Shown here: positions 35,690-47,034 of the stretch, one piece after another
How positions within the stretch are numbered: position 1 is the first letter of the stretch
Layout of the letters: every line of letters begins with the position of its first letter
Assembly: GCA_905221605.1 (NCBI GenBank)
Contig: CAJNDS010002626.1
Span: 160,001-224,000, forward strand
Length of the DNA stretch: 64,000 bases
Source: Symbiodinium natans
Taxonomy: Eukaryota > Sar > Dinophyceae > Suessiales > Symbiodiniaceae
Reading direction: 5' to 3'
The notes under the pieces: generated by a model
The model's input: the letters and a program-made list of their open reading frames with translations, nothing else
Database searches by the model: none
Told to the model about the DNA's origin: nothing
Translations under genes and position numbers: made by a program

Positions 35690-38060
35690 ACCAGTCGGCA
35701 AGGACCCGCAAAGCACATCCAAGCTTGGCGCTTCTGCACAGGCGTTCGTTCTTTCCACATGGCTCGGGCGGTCTCAGACTATTGTCCTGGCAAAGAAAAT
35801 GATTCATGGTGTAATCCTTCTCAGAACCTCGACGATGTCAGCTAACAGCGTGGCAAGCTTGCTTTTCAGGGACTCAGGTGAAGTACCCCACAATATTGCC
35901 AGCACACCAAGTCAGACTAAATGTCCGTTTCAGGCACTTGTCGCTCTGAGAAGGAACCATGGATGAGTCACAGAACGAATCAGGAATCAAGAGCCTCAGA
36001 GTTCCGACTCCCGACTCGCACATTTTGTAGCTTCCAAACAAATCGGTGGAACTCCATGAGCGCTGCCGCAAGCTCCAAGGACGGCAACTACGTCGGCTTG
36101 GGCGAGGCGCACGTGACTGCCAGCTCTGGCCCACACACAAGGACACATGGCCGGTCATAGCCGTCACAATTTTCAAAATCCTCAAAAACCCCGAAGACGC
36201 CGGGAACAAATCCGCAAAAGGTATGGAAGAATCTCGAAGCAAATCCTGCGTCCCCGTCTGGGGAAGGCGTCCCCCGTCTGGGGAACTATCGATTCGAATT
36301 CGCTCAACATTTCTTAGCATCTCTAGCGAAGTGGCACCTCGTCCCTGAGTTTGCCAGTTTGCCTGTCTCCCATGGAGCCCAAGGAAATGTCCCCACACAA
36401 ATGCTACACTCAGCTGAATTCTGAGAGCAACTGTGAGTGGAAGCCTTGGGAGACAGTGGACGACGAGGCGCAATGGCAGTGCCCTAGTGGCTCTTCGTGG
36501 CATCTTTCCAGCATGAGCTGCCTGGGAGAACATCGGCATATACGCACACATAAAGGTACACATACATATGCATAGTACTCCTTTTGCCCGATGCCAATTG
36601 GCGGACATGGGCTTCGCCCTACTCTCAGGACCGCGTGCAACAAGACCCAGCATGGAATTTGGGGACCCCGTATTTCCAGGTGCCTGAAGGGTTGGGGCGG
36701 AAGCGGAGAAATGTCTGTTTTTCGGCACTTGCGGCATCACAGGGCTCCGACGGCTGCTCATGCAAGTTCGGTGAAAGTGGCGAGCTCGCGGGCAGAACTG
36801 CCCGCACTCACGATTTCAACTACGAATATCTGATCGGGGCATTCTCGCCCCATTCGGCAAGCCTGCTCACTAGAACCGCATAGCCGTTGAGGCAAAGCCT
36901 TTTGAGTCAAAATAGGGTCAACTTGCTCAAACCCTGAAGCCCCCCAAACCCCCAAAGCCCTGTGACCATTCTGGCTCATTCCGGGTGAAGCGTCTGCCAA
37001 GCTCGCGCAACTCGAAATGGCTACCTCATAGAGGGTGTAGTTAATCAGAAGAATTCAGAACCAGCCCGACAAGCCCGAGTCCTTGGAGGTGAAACGCAAA
37101 ACCAGACCCGTCTTGGGCTCGTGCCCAGGCCACCTTTGTCAGGTGGATCTAGCCACTTTCAGCGTCGTAGCCACATCACAGGCTACCACGCTCCTGGAGA
37201 CTCCTGCTTACAGGCGAGATCTCAAAAATTGGTGCGGATTCCATCAAAATGCCGGCTCAGCTTTGCTGACCCTTCCTGTCGTCAGGGAGCACTCTGACAT
37301 TTCTCACTTGTGATCGGTGCAAGTACACCATCTCCGCAAAGGTCTTGGGTGCGCGCTCCACCTCTCGGCGAAAATCAACCAGCCTCCTAAGATGGCGGGC
37401 ATGTGAGCGGCGATCTGGTGGCAGGGAGGCATTTGCTGGGATTCTTGGGCGATCCCGCCAGCAGCGTGAACTCCAGGAAGACCAGATGTCTTTGTCCTCA
37501 CCCGACTCCTCACCCGACTCCTCCTCCACTGCACCACTCGATGAACGACCATGCAGGACCACAGGCCCCGGCTCTTCGTGCTCCTCCTTGGATGAGCTCT
37601 GTTCGTACTTTGCGGCATTAGGGTCGGCCGTCCCTCGATCCAGACATACATCAGCATGCTGTTGTGATGGCACGTGGGCAGGGATGAGCTGGGACAGTGT
37701 AATTTTGTGGTGCGACACATTCTGAGTGCTCGCGCCGCAACCCATGGCCAAGCATCGGTTGCCGGAAGGGGGGATCTTGAGCCTAAAAAAGCAGACGGCC
37801 CCTTTCATGCTCTCGATCACAAGCACTTTGGCCAACCAGCAGCGCTTCAGAACGCATTGGCCCAGGCTAGCATGCACAAAGTGCAGACGAGCATAACTTG
37901 CAGCACAACTACTAGGCTCACACAACTGCGACTAGGCAAGGCACAGAACGACGGACCGATTGAGAAAATCTTATCTTGAAGCTTGCTCCTTCACCCCACA
38001 ACCAGGAGTTGCTTTTTGTGCCGCTTGCGACGACCTTCAAGAGGCGTCGAAGAGCCTGGA
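35690..38060. repeat. Segmental repeat block, copy C, most diverged
   Basis: Contains matches to the left segments of B (35690-36170: identical runs around KDGNYVGLGEAHV), the CEWKPWETVDDEAQWQ segment (36430-36500), a plus-strand open stretch LPDANWRTWASPYSQDRVQQ onward to a stop near 36880, MGCG copy C, and the flank to about 38.06 kb. It lacks the MITE and the palindrome array. This block best preserves some reading frames that are shifted in A and B. Confidence 0.6.
37257..37745 (-). CDS. MGCG-type N-myristoylation ORF, copy C, intact and most diverged
   Basis: An ORF of 162 residues starting MGCGASTQNVSHHK at 37745. It keeps the layout of copies A and B: lipidation start, acidic middle (ESGEESGEDKDIWSSW, with an ESGE duplication) and basic tail (RRLVDFRREVERAPKTFAEM, NVRVLPDDRKGQQS). 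It lacks about a dozen residues in the N-terminal Gln/His region. Copy C lacks the palindromic MITE found downstream of A and B, so it split off first or the MITE entered the A/B ancestor later. Confidence 0.6.
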   Translation of the reverse strand: MGCGASTQNVSHHKITLSQLIPAHVPSQQHADVCLDRGTADPNAAKYEQSSSKEEHEEPGPVVLHGRSSSGAVEEESGEESGEDKDIWSSWSSRCWRDRPRIPANASLPPDRRSHARHLRRLVDFRREVERAPKTFAEMVYLHRSQVRNVRVLPDDRKGQQS

Positions 38061-38327
38061 GGTCTGGATCTCGAAGCGCCTGCGTATGCAGAGAAGCACA
38101 AAGCGCTATGACTACCTCTTCTTGGAGCATGTTTCGGAAAGGCCTAAAGTCTTGTTCCAAAAGTTTCCAACATCCTTGGGCAGTATCTTGTCCGAAGAAG
38201 CACAAGCTCTGCATGGCGGCCATATGGCTGGCATCTGCTGGCATCCTTCCCTTCCCCCCCTTTCGCCGTGGGCGAACTACATGATCGTTGACACCCCTGC
38301 AGAGCCCCAAGATACCCATTCCAACCA

Positions 38328-38415
38328 TAAACCCTAAACCCTAAACCCTAACCCTAAACCCTAAACCCTAAATAAACCCTAAACCCTAAACCCTGAACCC
38401 TAAACCCTAAACCCA
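38328..38415. repeat. CCCTAAA array
   Basis: About eleven units, a few variants, on the right border of block C and next to the last placed epimerase exon. Confidence 0.95.
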
Positions 38416-38471
38416 TTGAAAAGGAGGCCATTTCCCCCTCAACACCCTGCGTCTACCGGCTTTCGCCTTGC

Positions 38472-41400
38472 CCCTCGCTCGCACACCACCACGGAGCTGG
38501 GCGTAACGCCGACGGACTCGACCCCGGCGAAGTCCTGCGCAGCACTTGTGTTTCAACACCCCTCAATCGCCCCACAAAGCCTTGGGATGCTCCCCCTAAA
38601 ACAAACAGGCCTGGATAAGGATTATAACAGGGGGTACTACAATCCCTATTGAGGACTATGAGTATAAGGGGGAACATCCCCCAAAAAACGCCACTGAACT
38701 TTCGAAGCTCAAAGCCTTCCGGATTGCATGGGATTGTGTCGGTTTGGGGCGTTTATGGCATCTTGAGGCTCCAAGATTCCCCCGCTACACACGAAAGTGA
38801 AAGCTCTACAGGGTGTTCTAGGGTTTAGGGTTTAGGGTTTAGGGTTTAGGGTTTAGGGTTTAGGGTTTAGGGTTTAGGGTTTAGGGTTTTTTCCCACCCG
38901 TGTCGCAAGGGTTTAGGGTTTAGGGTTTAGGGTTTAGGGTTTTTTCCCACCCGTGTCGCAAGGGTTTAGGGTTTAGGGTTTAGGGTTTGGGGTTTGGGGT
39001 TTTGGGTTTAGGGTTTAGGGTTTAGGGTTTAGTGCAAAGGAGGGAACACCGGGAACGCCCCCAAAACTGCCAAGCTCAAGTCCTGGAGGCCCTGTACCCT
39101 CCTGGATACTTACAACAAACCGCCAAGACCGGTAAATCAGCGTATGTATGCACCTTCGCCGGTTTGACAGTGCTCCAACTCCGAGCAGTTACAGCATTCA
39201 CGGGCTTCACACTGCAATTTTCTGTGCTCTCCGCATTTCCAAGTCCTGGGTAATCACGTTGAAAATACTCCAAATCCTAGCAATTACAGTATGCACGTGC
39301 CTCAAAAAGCTAAATTGCAGTGTTCTCAGCATTTCCAGTTCCAGGGTAATTACATTGAAGACCTAGGAACAAACAAACACCGGACCCCCATCTCGGCGCT
39401 CCTCGGGGATGTGCAAGAGAAAGCAGGCGAAGGACCTCTTGATTCTGAAGCCCTTCCCCTGATGTTGAGGAACATGCCCCAAACCCCTTTAACCGCGGGA
39501 GCTCTGCCGGGCACCCGGCTGCCGAACAGCCCTCCTAGCCCTCTTGCAACCAGGTCCAACCCCTAAACCCTAAATCCGAAACCCTCAACCTAAACCCTAC
39601 ACCCTACACCCTCCAGTGCCCCGAAACCCCAAAAAACCCAAAAAAAAACCGAAGGCGCCTGAGGCAGCTCCCCCCCGCATCCAGGTACGCGAAGGTCGGC
39701 AGGTCGAAGATCCGAGGGTGTTGTGAGAGCACCTTTGGGTTTGGGGTTTCAGGCTTAGGGCTTTAGGGTTTCGGGCTTAGGATTTTTTGCCACCCGCCGG
39801 TTTAGGGTGTATGGTTTCGGGGTTAAGGTTTCAGGCTTCGACTCTGGCAATCACGAGCGAGGCGCAAATCGGGAAGCGCACCAAGGGTCCGAGGGAACCA
39901 ACTTAACCGCGAAATTTCAGAACGCCTTGATTTCTGAAACCGATTCCTTCCTTTTTTGGGAGATTTTAGACCGCCATACTGCTGAGTGTCGCGGCTTTAC
40001 GGTCAAGGCTATCTAGGGCTTCATGCTGCAGTCGGAGTTGACAGCTCAGGCTTCAAGGTGCTTGCGTTGAGGCCACGAAACATTTGCCGTTGACTGGGCT
40101 CTTGCTAGAATTAAGATGCCGAGTTACTTATGGTACATGATGTGCTGCCCCTCACTATGGTGACCTCGGGTGCTGCCTTCAGCACGAGCGGTAGCGCTGA
40201 AAAAAAATCCGACATGTTCCCAGCACCGGCGAGAGGCGGGGAAGGGCTGGTGGAGGCCAGTTGTCCCGAACTCAAGGCCGCGAGCCCGCGGCTCCTCTTT
40301 GGGATATGAGGGAGGGGATTGGGGAAGTTTTCTTTGAGGTGTGTACAGGATTTGAGGGTGCCGCGATGTGTTTGTTTGTGCCTCTTTTTTTTGGGGGGGG
40401 GAGGGAGGGGGAGGGGGAGGTGGTTGGAGTTTGGGGAGTTTAAGTCAGCTCAGCCGCCCTGAAACTTGAACAAGGCTGGGTCCTCCCCGGATGAACTGCA
40501 CCAGAGAGACACCCACGGGTAGTCGGCCCGTGGCCAGACATATCCCAAAAGAAGGTTCAGACTCGGCGTGTATGCCGTGACCCAGCCGTAGGCGCAAGTT
40601 GGATCCACTTCGTAGCTAAACACGTCATCATGGCCTCCGGTCATCTGCCGGGCATCCCTGCTGCTTGTCGTCCTAGCCTCTGGAAAGCGGCTGGGCGTCG
40701 TCCACGGCAACGCCCCGACTGCTTCCTGCGCGCACTGCGTGAAGCCGCGCATGCCGTTGCAGTCCACTCTTGTTTCGCCTAGGCACGCGAGGCAACTATA
40801 ACGACCACAACCCCAATAGCCCCAAAAAACCCTTGAACCCTACACAAGCAACATTTACACCCGGCCCCCCATCAACAAGTTCAAAGAGCGCTGTAAGCGA
40901 CGAAGCCACGGGTCAAGAAGGGAGCGGCGATGGAAGGATGCTGCACCATGTTGTACCTCTCCGGAATTTCGGCGACTTTCAGAATTTCGGACCCGAAGTC
41001 TCGTCCGGTGGCTGTTAGATGCTGTTAGGCGGCTTTTCGGCCCCTAGCAGCCCACCCCCCATGCCCCTCCGGGCACATGCGGCCCAGCTTGGCGTCGTTC
41101 CGTACTTCGTCCTCGAAAACTGCCAGAGCTGCCTGCAGCCCACCCACGGACACCCCCAACCAAACCGAGACGACAACACGCCCTGGGAGGTGAAGGAGAA
41201 CCCCCACCCTCCCCCTCCCTTGTGACCCAGAAGAGCCGAACTTCCCCCTTAGCCTTGCCTGGACGGCGCACGGGGCCTCGAGAAGGCGCGCGCGGCGCGT
41301 CACGGAGAGGCCCGCAAGGGGCAACGTGGCAGAGAGGCCTCGAGGCATCGGGCTTAAGGGCTTACGCAACCACACCGCATGGATGGAAAGAGTCTAAAGG

Positions 41401-42607
41401 GTTTCGGGCTAGGGTTTAGGGATGGGGTCTTTGGATGGTCTTTGGTGTCGTTGTTGAGGGTTTTCAGCGTTTTCGGACGCAGCAGGCGTCCAGGGCGAAG
41501 AACCCTGAACACCAAGTCCCTCAAACCTATGTAACCCCCACAAGCCCTACAGCGTCATCTTAACGTTAAGGCCCCGGCAAGTGCAATTACTTTCTTTGTT
41601 TTGAGAGGTGGAGCTAATTTAGGCAGTTTGCAGAATGCAAAAAAAACACTTGGATACCCCCCTAGAATTCCGCGTCAGGCAACACGAACCTGACGTCGAG
41701 TCCGAAGGGCTTTTATGCAGGGTCAGGGTCGTACTGAGGGGTTTGTAGGTCTCGTGGCGGGCTTCTTTGCAGCGCTTTGGTTGCTTTGTCTGAAAATGGG
41801 GCTGGGAGGGGTCTGGGGGTCTTGATGACGGGGCACGTAGACTCCCGTCTTCCGCCTGAACATCCCAGCGCGCAGACGAAGCTTCACCTTACTGGTGCTC
41901 AGCAGGGGATCTGGGAATCAGGTACCCCCCCACCCTCTACGGGAAGTGTCAGGTTTTGGGGCTCAGGGCTTCAATGGGGTTTTCGTGGACCTCCTTCCCG
42001 ATTCCCTGTCACTAAGAATCAGCGGGTCACCGTGATAGGGCATGCCGTTGGCGTGCTCGGCCGCCGAAGGTGGGCCCCATCGATCCAGGCCTTGGAGGCC
42101 AGGGGGAGCAGCTAGGGTTTATAAGCCTAGGGGGGTTAAGGGGGTTAAGGGGGTTAAGGGGCTGAGAGATGGAGGTTGCTTCTACTTCCAGGGGTTCTAC
42201 TTCAGCGCCCTTCTCGGACCCTCCAACAGAGCCAGGCGGCACAGGAAGTGGCCCAGAGGCCTCGGGTTGCAGTCGGACGGGTCCTTTGTCAGTGAGGCAC
42301 AAAGAAGGAGCTCTCTAAGCTACTCTCTAAAGACTGGAAACTCGAAGAGCTGCTCACAATTTTTGGGGCTTCTAGGGTTTAAAAAACCACAATCAGCGGC
42401 TCACGGACTCATGCGCGGGTCCTTCTGATCATGCACCGCCGAGTCCCAGCAGAGGGGGTTGGTCAATGCGCCCAGCCGGAAGCTTGCAATGGAGCCTCCC
42501 GCAGAATCCAGGGACAGGGTCGCAGAGGAGCTCCGCAGAGTCGCGAGCTGCCGGCCTGGAAACCCATCGCCCTTCCCTGCGGACTTCTGCCGCTTGGGGC
42601 TCGCCAT
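38472..42607 (-). CDS. Aldose 1-epimerase-like protein (galactose mutarotase fold), eight exons placed
   Basis: Predicted sugar-binding or mutarotase-like enzyme acting on hexoses or a related carbohydrate; the exact substrate is unknown. Exons: 42607-42422 (MASPKRQKS start; LATLRSSSATLSLDSAGGSI, then NPLCW), 42090-42031 (LDRWGPPSAAEHANGMPYH), 41132-41077 (AVFEDEVRNDAKLGR), 40956-40915 (YNMVQHPSIAAPF), 40634-40458 (GWVTAYTPSLNLLLGYVW then RADYPWVSLW), 40296-40238 (ARGLEFGTTGLHQPFP), 39732-39671 (VLSQHPRIFDLPTFAYLDAG), 38534-38472 (DFAGVESVGVTPSSVVV). The block order (NPL.W, RWG...HG, N.VQHP, YPW..W, RGLEFGTTGLH, RIFD, YLDAG, DF.GV) is that of bacterial-type aldose-epimerase-like proteins I recall. 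Joins 41077/40956 and 40238/39732 are phase-consistent. Gaps: a GHFLC-type segment near the N-terminus and about 20 residues between the last two exons. Start taken at the Met before the first beta strand. Confidence 0.72.
38583..38689. mobile_element. Palindromic MITE family 1
   Basis: Left TGGGATGCTCCCCCT, right AAGGGGGAACATCCCCCA; interior pairs GATTATAACAGGGGGT with ACTACAATCCC. Lies between the MGCG block and the last placed epimerase exon. Confidence 0.75.
38819..39033. repeat. TTTAGGG arrays split by a duplicated TTTTTTCCCACCCG motif
   Basis: Three TTTAGGG runs separated by two identical copies of GGGTTTTTTCCCACCCGTGT CGCAAGGG (38885, 38938). Related GGTTTTTTGCCACCCGCC sequences are at 13026 and 39781. 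Confidence 0.95.
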
Positions 42608-44990
42608 TTTCGGGGTCTCTTTGAGCCATGGCCGCCATGACTCATCTTTCTTGGGTGGCGCTGTCTTGCTGGGCGAGGTTCACGGAAAAGTCTTATGTCT
42701 TCTTGCAGATGCGAAGCACTCATGTCCGGGCACCATTTTCCTCTCAGGCTTTGCTTTCTACGGGTCGGGTTCATTTTCTTAATCCGAAGCAACCCCGGAC
42801 AGGGTGGAGAAACACCTGCGCCGAGAACAAGGTAGCCCAAATATGGATGGTTTGCTTTCCCTACCCTGCGGAATCGCTCCGGATGTGGCAAACGCATAGG
42901 CACGTCTCTAAGCATGCCGAGATAACCTGCGGGTTTGGCAGGAAACTCCTCTCGAATCTATGATGCGCTCCCTTGGGATCTCCCCTTCAAGAGGCTCGAA
43001 AACGTCAGGGGGAGGGCGGAGTATGAGGCTTGTGGGCATCCAAGCGCTTGGGAGTCCCAGTCACTCGCGCATCCAGGCTCTGTCTATCCGTCACGGGAGA
43101 TCAGGCGATCGGCTTATTGTGGCTGTTCCTTGCCGCACCACTGACATCCCACAGGCCAACATATCACAACTGACAATCCGGGTCTGCGTAGTAGCGAGCG
43201 TAGCAAGGCGGCCAGGTCATCCGAGTGAGACTCAACATTTGCGCCCCCCACATCGCCTTCTGCGAAGCACAAGGCCAAAGGTGCGCGCATGCCCTACCAA
43301 GCAAGATCCCCCAACTCCTCCCCGCACCGCTTAGAAAGTCAGCTTTTGAGCTTTACCTTCCCGCTTCGGCACCCCACTGTAGTTCCGAACCCAAACTTGA
43401 ATACAACCCGCCGTTAAGTCGATGCCACTTGAGGGAGCGGATTTCGAGTGATCCTGCAAAGCTGCAAAAATCATCGCGGGAGCCAAGAGATTGTCGCACT
43501 GTTAGTGGGCGTGGCACGTCTGAAGCGCCAGATTGGTCTCTTGCACCCTGTAGAACAGCTAATGTTGGGTTAACCATCCATCACCAGAATGGCACTCGCT
43601 AGCACACACGCCGAAAGGCTGCGAAGGGTGGAAAGGTCACGGTCGAGCTACGATCAAGACCCTGCGCCTACGTCGTCTAACTTTCCGGTCAAATGCCGCT
43701 CAGGGGGCCCCATTGCAGCGAAGCTATAGTGCACCATGCGCTGTAGAGGAAGCACCCACTAAACTCCAACACTACATTTGGAGGTAGCGCGAGGCGCCGT
43801 GCGACAAGCTTCTGGGAACGCGTCGTTGGCCGGTGCTCAGTATCCAAACTGCGTCAGCGCGCCTCAACTGGCTTCGGCTTCCCTATTTCCCTGGTTGAAG
43901 CGGCAACCGCGGTTGCTACACAGTACTGTAGGGACCGTGGTTTTTTTCATGGAGCGTAGGCCCCTTCTGCACCCTAGATTGCTTCCCCTTATAGCAGCAG
44001 TGGCCACGCTTCGTGGTCACAAGGAGAACCTCTAACCCTCAACCTTAAACCCTAAACCCCAAACCCTAAACCCCAAACCCTATACCCTATGATTACCCAA
44101 ACCCTAAGCCTAAACCCTAAACCCTAGTACCTGAACCCTTGTTTTGCAGCTACACCTTCTTGCCCTGGCCTGTGTAGGCACCTGGGCCAGGAGTGTCGGT
44201 GGTGCTCCTGTCTTGGAGGCGTTGCAAACGGGCCCCACCATATTGATGGACACAGAACATAGCAGGATGTGTGCATGCAGGCAATGTGATGAAGGAGTCT
44301 GATGATACTTGTTCCTACATATTCCCGGCTGTATACATTCCTCTGTCCTGAAACTTGAAGAGGTTGCCTTCCAAAGCACTCTTTTTGGCCCTAAAAGCCC
44401 CGACATCCTCCGCTCGAGAGCACGCTCCCTCGAATCCCCCAAACGTGCTTCGGAAGGTTAGCTTTGGGAACGGGCAGGAGGCGTGTGCTTTGGGACTTGG
44501 CTGGGACTTGGTGCAAGGCACTAGAGGTACAAGAGAGCTTGCAGATTGCAAGACGGCTTCATAGCCGGGCAACGAATCAAACCCTCAGGAGCATTTTGCC
44601 CGCTGGAGCCCGTCGGCTCGGACACTACACATGGTTTTGTACAACTTTTGTACAACCCCCCAGGCAGGCAGGTGTCAAACCGCCTCTTCGCCTAGCTGTG
44701 CTGGCGTCCGGCACTGCCCTCAAAGAAACGGTAGTTGATGAAGAGGGCGGTGGCCAACCTTAACATGTCCTACCCTCTCTCTCTCTCTCTGCACAATCTG
44801 CGAAGGTCTGAAACCCCCCTACACCAACAAGCTCCACACGGGAGATGCTCACAATTCTGGGCCCCCTTACCCCCAAAGCTTGTAGTAACAACAGATCTGG
44901 ACTGTATAGAGGCCCCCGGTTGAGAAGGGGGAGGGTCCGAAGTGAGACCCCTCTCTGCGTCCCAGGGGCAGGAGCCCTTTACAGGCCGGG
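42608..44990. other. Non-repetitive spacer upstream of the epimerase-like gene
   Basis: From 42.4 to 44.0 kb there are no TTTAGGG tracts, unlike most of the window. No exon was recognised on either strand. It may contain the promoter of the epimerase-like gene or decayed mobile DNA; no promoter motif was identified. Confidence 0.4.
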
Positions 44991-45224
44991 TCCCTCACCT
45001 GCGATTTAAGAAATTCTTCGGGGTTTGGTTGGGCACCTTTAAGTTCGGGAGGGGGTTAGAGGGTTTCGGGGGAAGGTTTGGGGAATGGGGCTGGCAGAAA
45101 CCTCTGGCTTGGGAGCTTCTTGATGTGGGACTTCTCCAGCCGAACAACCCCAAAACCTTAAACCCTAAACCCCCCCCCCCCCCTCCGCAATGCATCTTCT
45201 CTTGGTCTCTTCGGTCGGCCTCAC

Positions 45225-46018
45225 CGAAGTCAATGTAGAAGGTATTGGCCGAGGTGAGCATCTCCTGGTTCTCTCGGAGGCTTGGAGTCTTTTTTTGGGA
45301 ACTTCGCTCGCCTCAAAGGGGGTCGGTTGAGGACCCCCACACCCCTGCACCCCCTAAAAAGAAGGGGGGCTGGGCAACATCGGTCTTCCTGCAGTTTTCG
45401 AAGAGTGGAAAGGTTGCAAAGCCCTTGAAACTGAAGCAAGGCGAAAAAACTAAGCCTTCAACTGCTACCGAATGACACGGGAACCACTTGGAAAACTGGG
45501 GCGGTTCTGAAGTTCCGCTCCGTACAGTGATATGCCTAAACCCTCAGCCCCATTTTCATCCAAACCCTAAGCCCCTAACCCCCAAGCCCCAAACACCTAA
45601 AGCCTTTTCTCAACCACGAAGGTGCCTGGATCCAGGGGAGAGCTCTTAAATCCCAAAAACACCCTGATTGCTCTGCATGTGGCCGTCTTCAACTCAGAGA
45701 TGCCTGATTTCTCTTAGGTCCCGTCGGTTTTGAGTTTAGGGTTTAGGGTTTCGGGTTTCGGCTCTCTCACACTCGCACAAGGCAGGCAAGGATTCGGTTC
45801 GAAGGTCTGTCATCTTGGAGCGGGTTTTGGGCTTAGGGTTGAGGGTCCCTGTCTAAGATCCCTTGTAGCCCCCCTGCGCACAGCGCGCTGTGCGGGGTTT
45901 GGGGTCTCCTTCAAGCCACCGGCCCAGCCTTTGGTGATGAAAGCCACCGTCCTGGGGAACTTGGCAAAAAGTGCGGAGCTCAAGATACCAGTTTCCGGAA
46001 CAGGGGCAGAAGAAGACG

Positions 46019-46069
<51 letters not shown>

Positions 46070-46095
46070 CAGCAGGAGCAGCAGGAGTAGTAGGA

Positions 46096-46155
<60 letters not shown>

Positions 46156-46229
46156 TGGTAGTGGTAGTGGTAGTGGTAGTGGTAGTGGTAGTGGTAGTGG
46201 TAGTGGTAGTGGTAGTGGTAGTAGTAGTG

Positions 46230-46275
<46 letters not shown>

Positions 46276-46441
46276 GAATCATCATGCTTATAATCATAAC
46301 CGTAGTACGAGTATGCCTTCACAGCAGCTCTTCATTTCCCAAGCCCAAGGAGAGCCCAAACCGTGGTTCCGGAAAGGGTTGTGTAGGGTTTCGGCTGCGC
46401 CTGTCGCCGTCGTTGGGATCCACCACCTCCAGGTACGCTTC
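45225..46441 (-). CDS. Unassigned gene fragment, four phase-compatible exons
   Basis: Function not recognised. Exons: 46441-46401 (EAYLEVVDPNDGD), 45951-45909 (TVAFITKGWAGGLK), 45423-45382 (GFATFPLFENCRKT), 45264-45225 (EMLTSANTFYIDF). Acceptors are CAG, CAG, AAG and CAG, each followed by G; donors are GC, GA, GA and GT. Phases 2, 0 and 0 join without a break, which is good evidence for one spliced reading frame. A GCA/GTA trinucleotide microsatellite fills part of the first intron. Both ends are missing; upstream, the retrotransposon begins at 46632, so the 5' part may have been separated or lie beyond it. Confidence 0.5.
46012..46290. repeat. GCA / GTA / GTGGTA trinucleotide microsatellite
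   Basis: GCA run, then AGT and AGTGGT runs, about 270 bases. It lies in an intron of the 45225-46441 gene; frames giving poly-Thr, Tyr, Val or Ala are artefacts. Confidence 0.95.
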
Positions 46442-46631
46442 CTGCTGGAGATGGGCTTTGGAGTCTGGAGTGGAGGACGGCTTTTGTCTGAAAAACTCTC
46501 CACTTCCGTGAGGCTTGTGAAACTGGAAGCCCTCACTGCTCTCGTCCAAACCTCTTAAGGAAACATCCCATGAAGGCCCGGGCCAGGCGCTTAGGAGATC
46601 TGAGGGCAAGCGCCAAGAGCTAGAATGGAAC

Positions 46632-46776
46632 GATTGCCGTCACTCGGAGCTCTTTTTGCGGTCAAATTTCTCGAAAGCGTTAGCATCGTCACAGCATGTT
46701 GGAGCCAACTGCACAGAATGAGCTTGTACTTGAAGAAAGCACTGGAAGCTCAAAGATCAGAACTCACTCTCGCCCC
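46632..46776 (-). repeat. Split direct repeat B2, 3' end of the retrotransposon
   Basis: 145 bases identical to B1; its outer edge defines the 3' end of the element. No target-site duplication is evident across the two ends, as expected for recombinase-mediated insertion. Confidence 0.88.
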
Positions 46777-46797
46777 CACCTTGGGCGGGTGGGCGGG

Positions 46798-46868
46798 TGC
46801 ACTTGAGTATGAGACAGCGTCAGGGATGAGCACTTCGTGACTCTAATCTTACCGAGCACGCTCAATCA
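46798..46868 (-). repeat. Split direct repeat A2
   Basis: Identical to A1. It abuts B1 with no spacer and is separated from B2 by 21 bases. The B1-A2 junction is the expected template for restoring termini during circular-intermediate replication. Confidence 0.9.
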
Positions 46869-47013
46869 GATTGCCGTCACTCGGAGCTCTTTTTGCGGTC
46901 AAATTTCTCGAAAGCGTTAGCATCGTCACAGCATGTTGGAGCCAACTGCACAGAATGAGCTTGTACTTGAAGAAAGCACTGGAAGCTCAAAGATCAGAAC
47001 TCACTCTCGCCCC
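46869..47013 (-). repeat. Split direct repeat B1
   Basis: 145 bases identical to B2 at 46632-46776. It starts about 20 bases after the stop of the polymerase ORF. Confidence 0.9.
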
Positions 47014-47034
47014 AAATCTTCCCAAAGGCGAAGT

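Noticed and set aside
38819-39033. CRISPR-like array (regular short direct repeats)
   Set aside because: Units are 7 bases with no spacers, and the organism is eukaryotic; this is telomere-like repeat.
45980-46322. Frames encoding poly-Thr, poly-Tyr/His, poly-Val and poly-Ala
   Set aside because: Translations of a GTA/GCA microsatellite lying in an intron.
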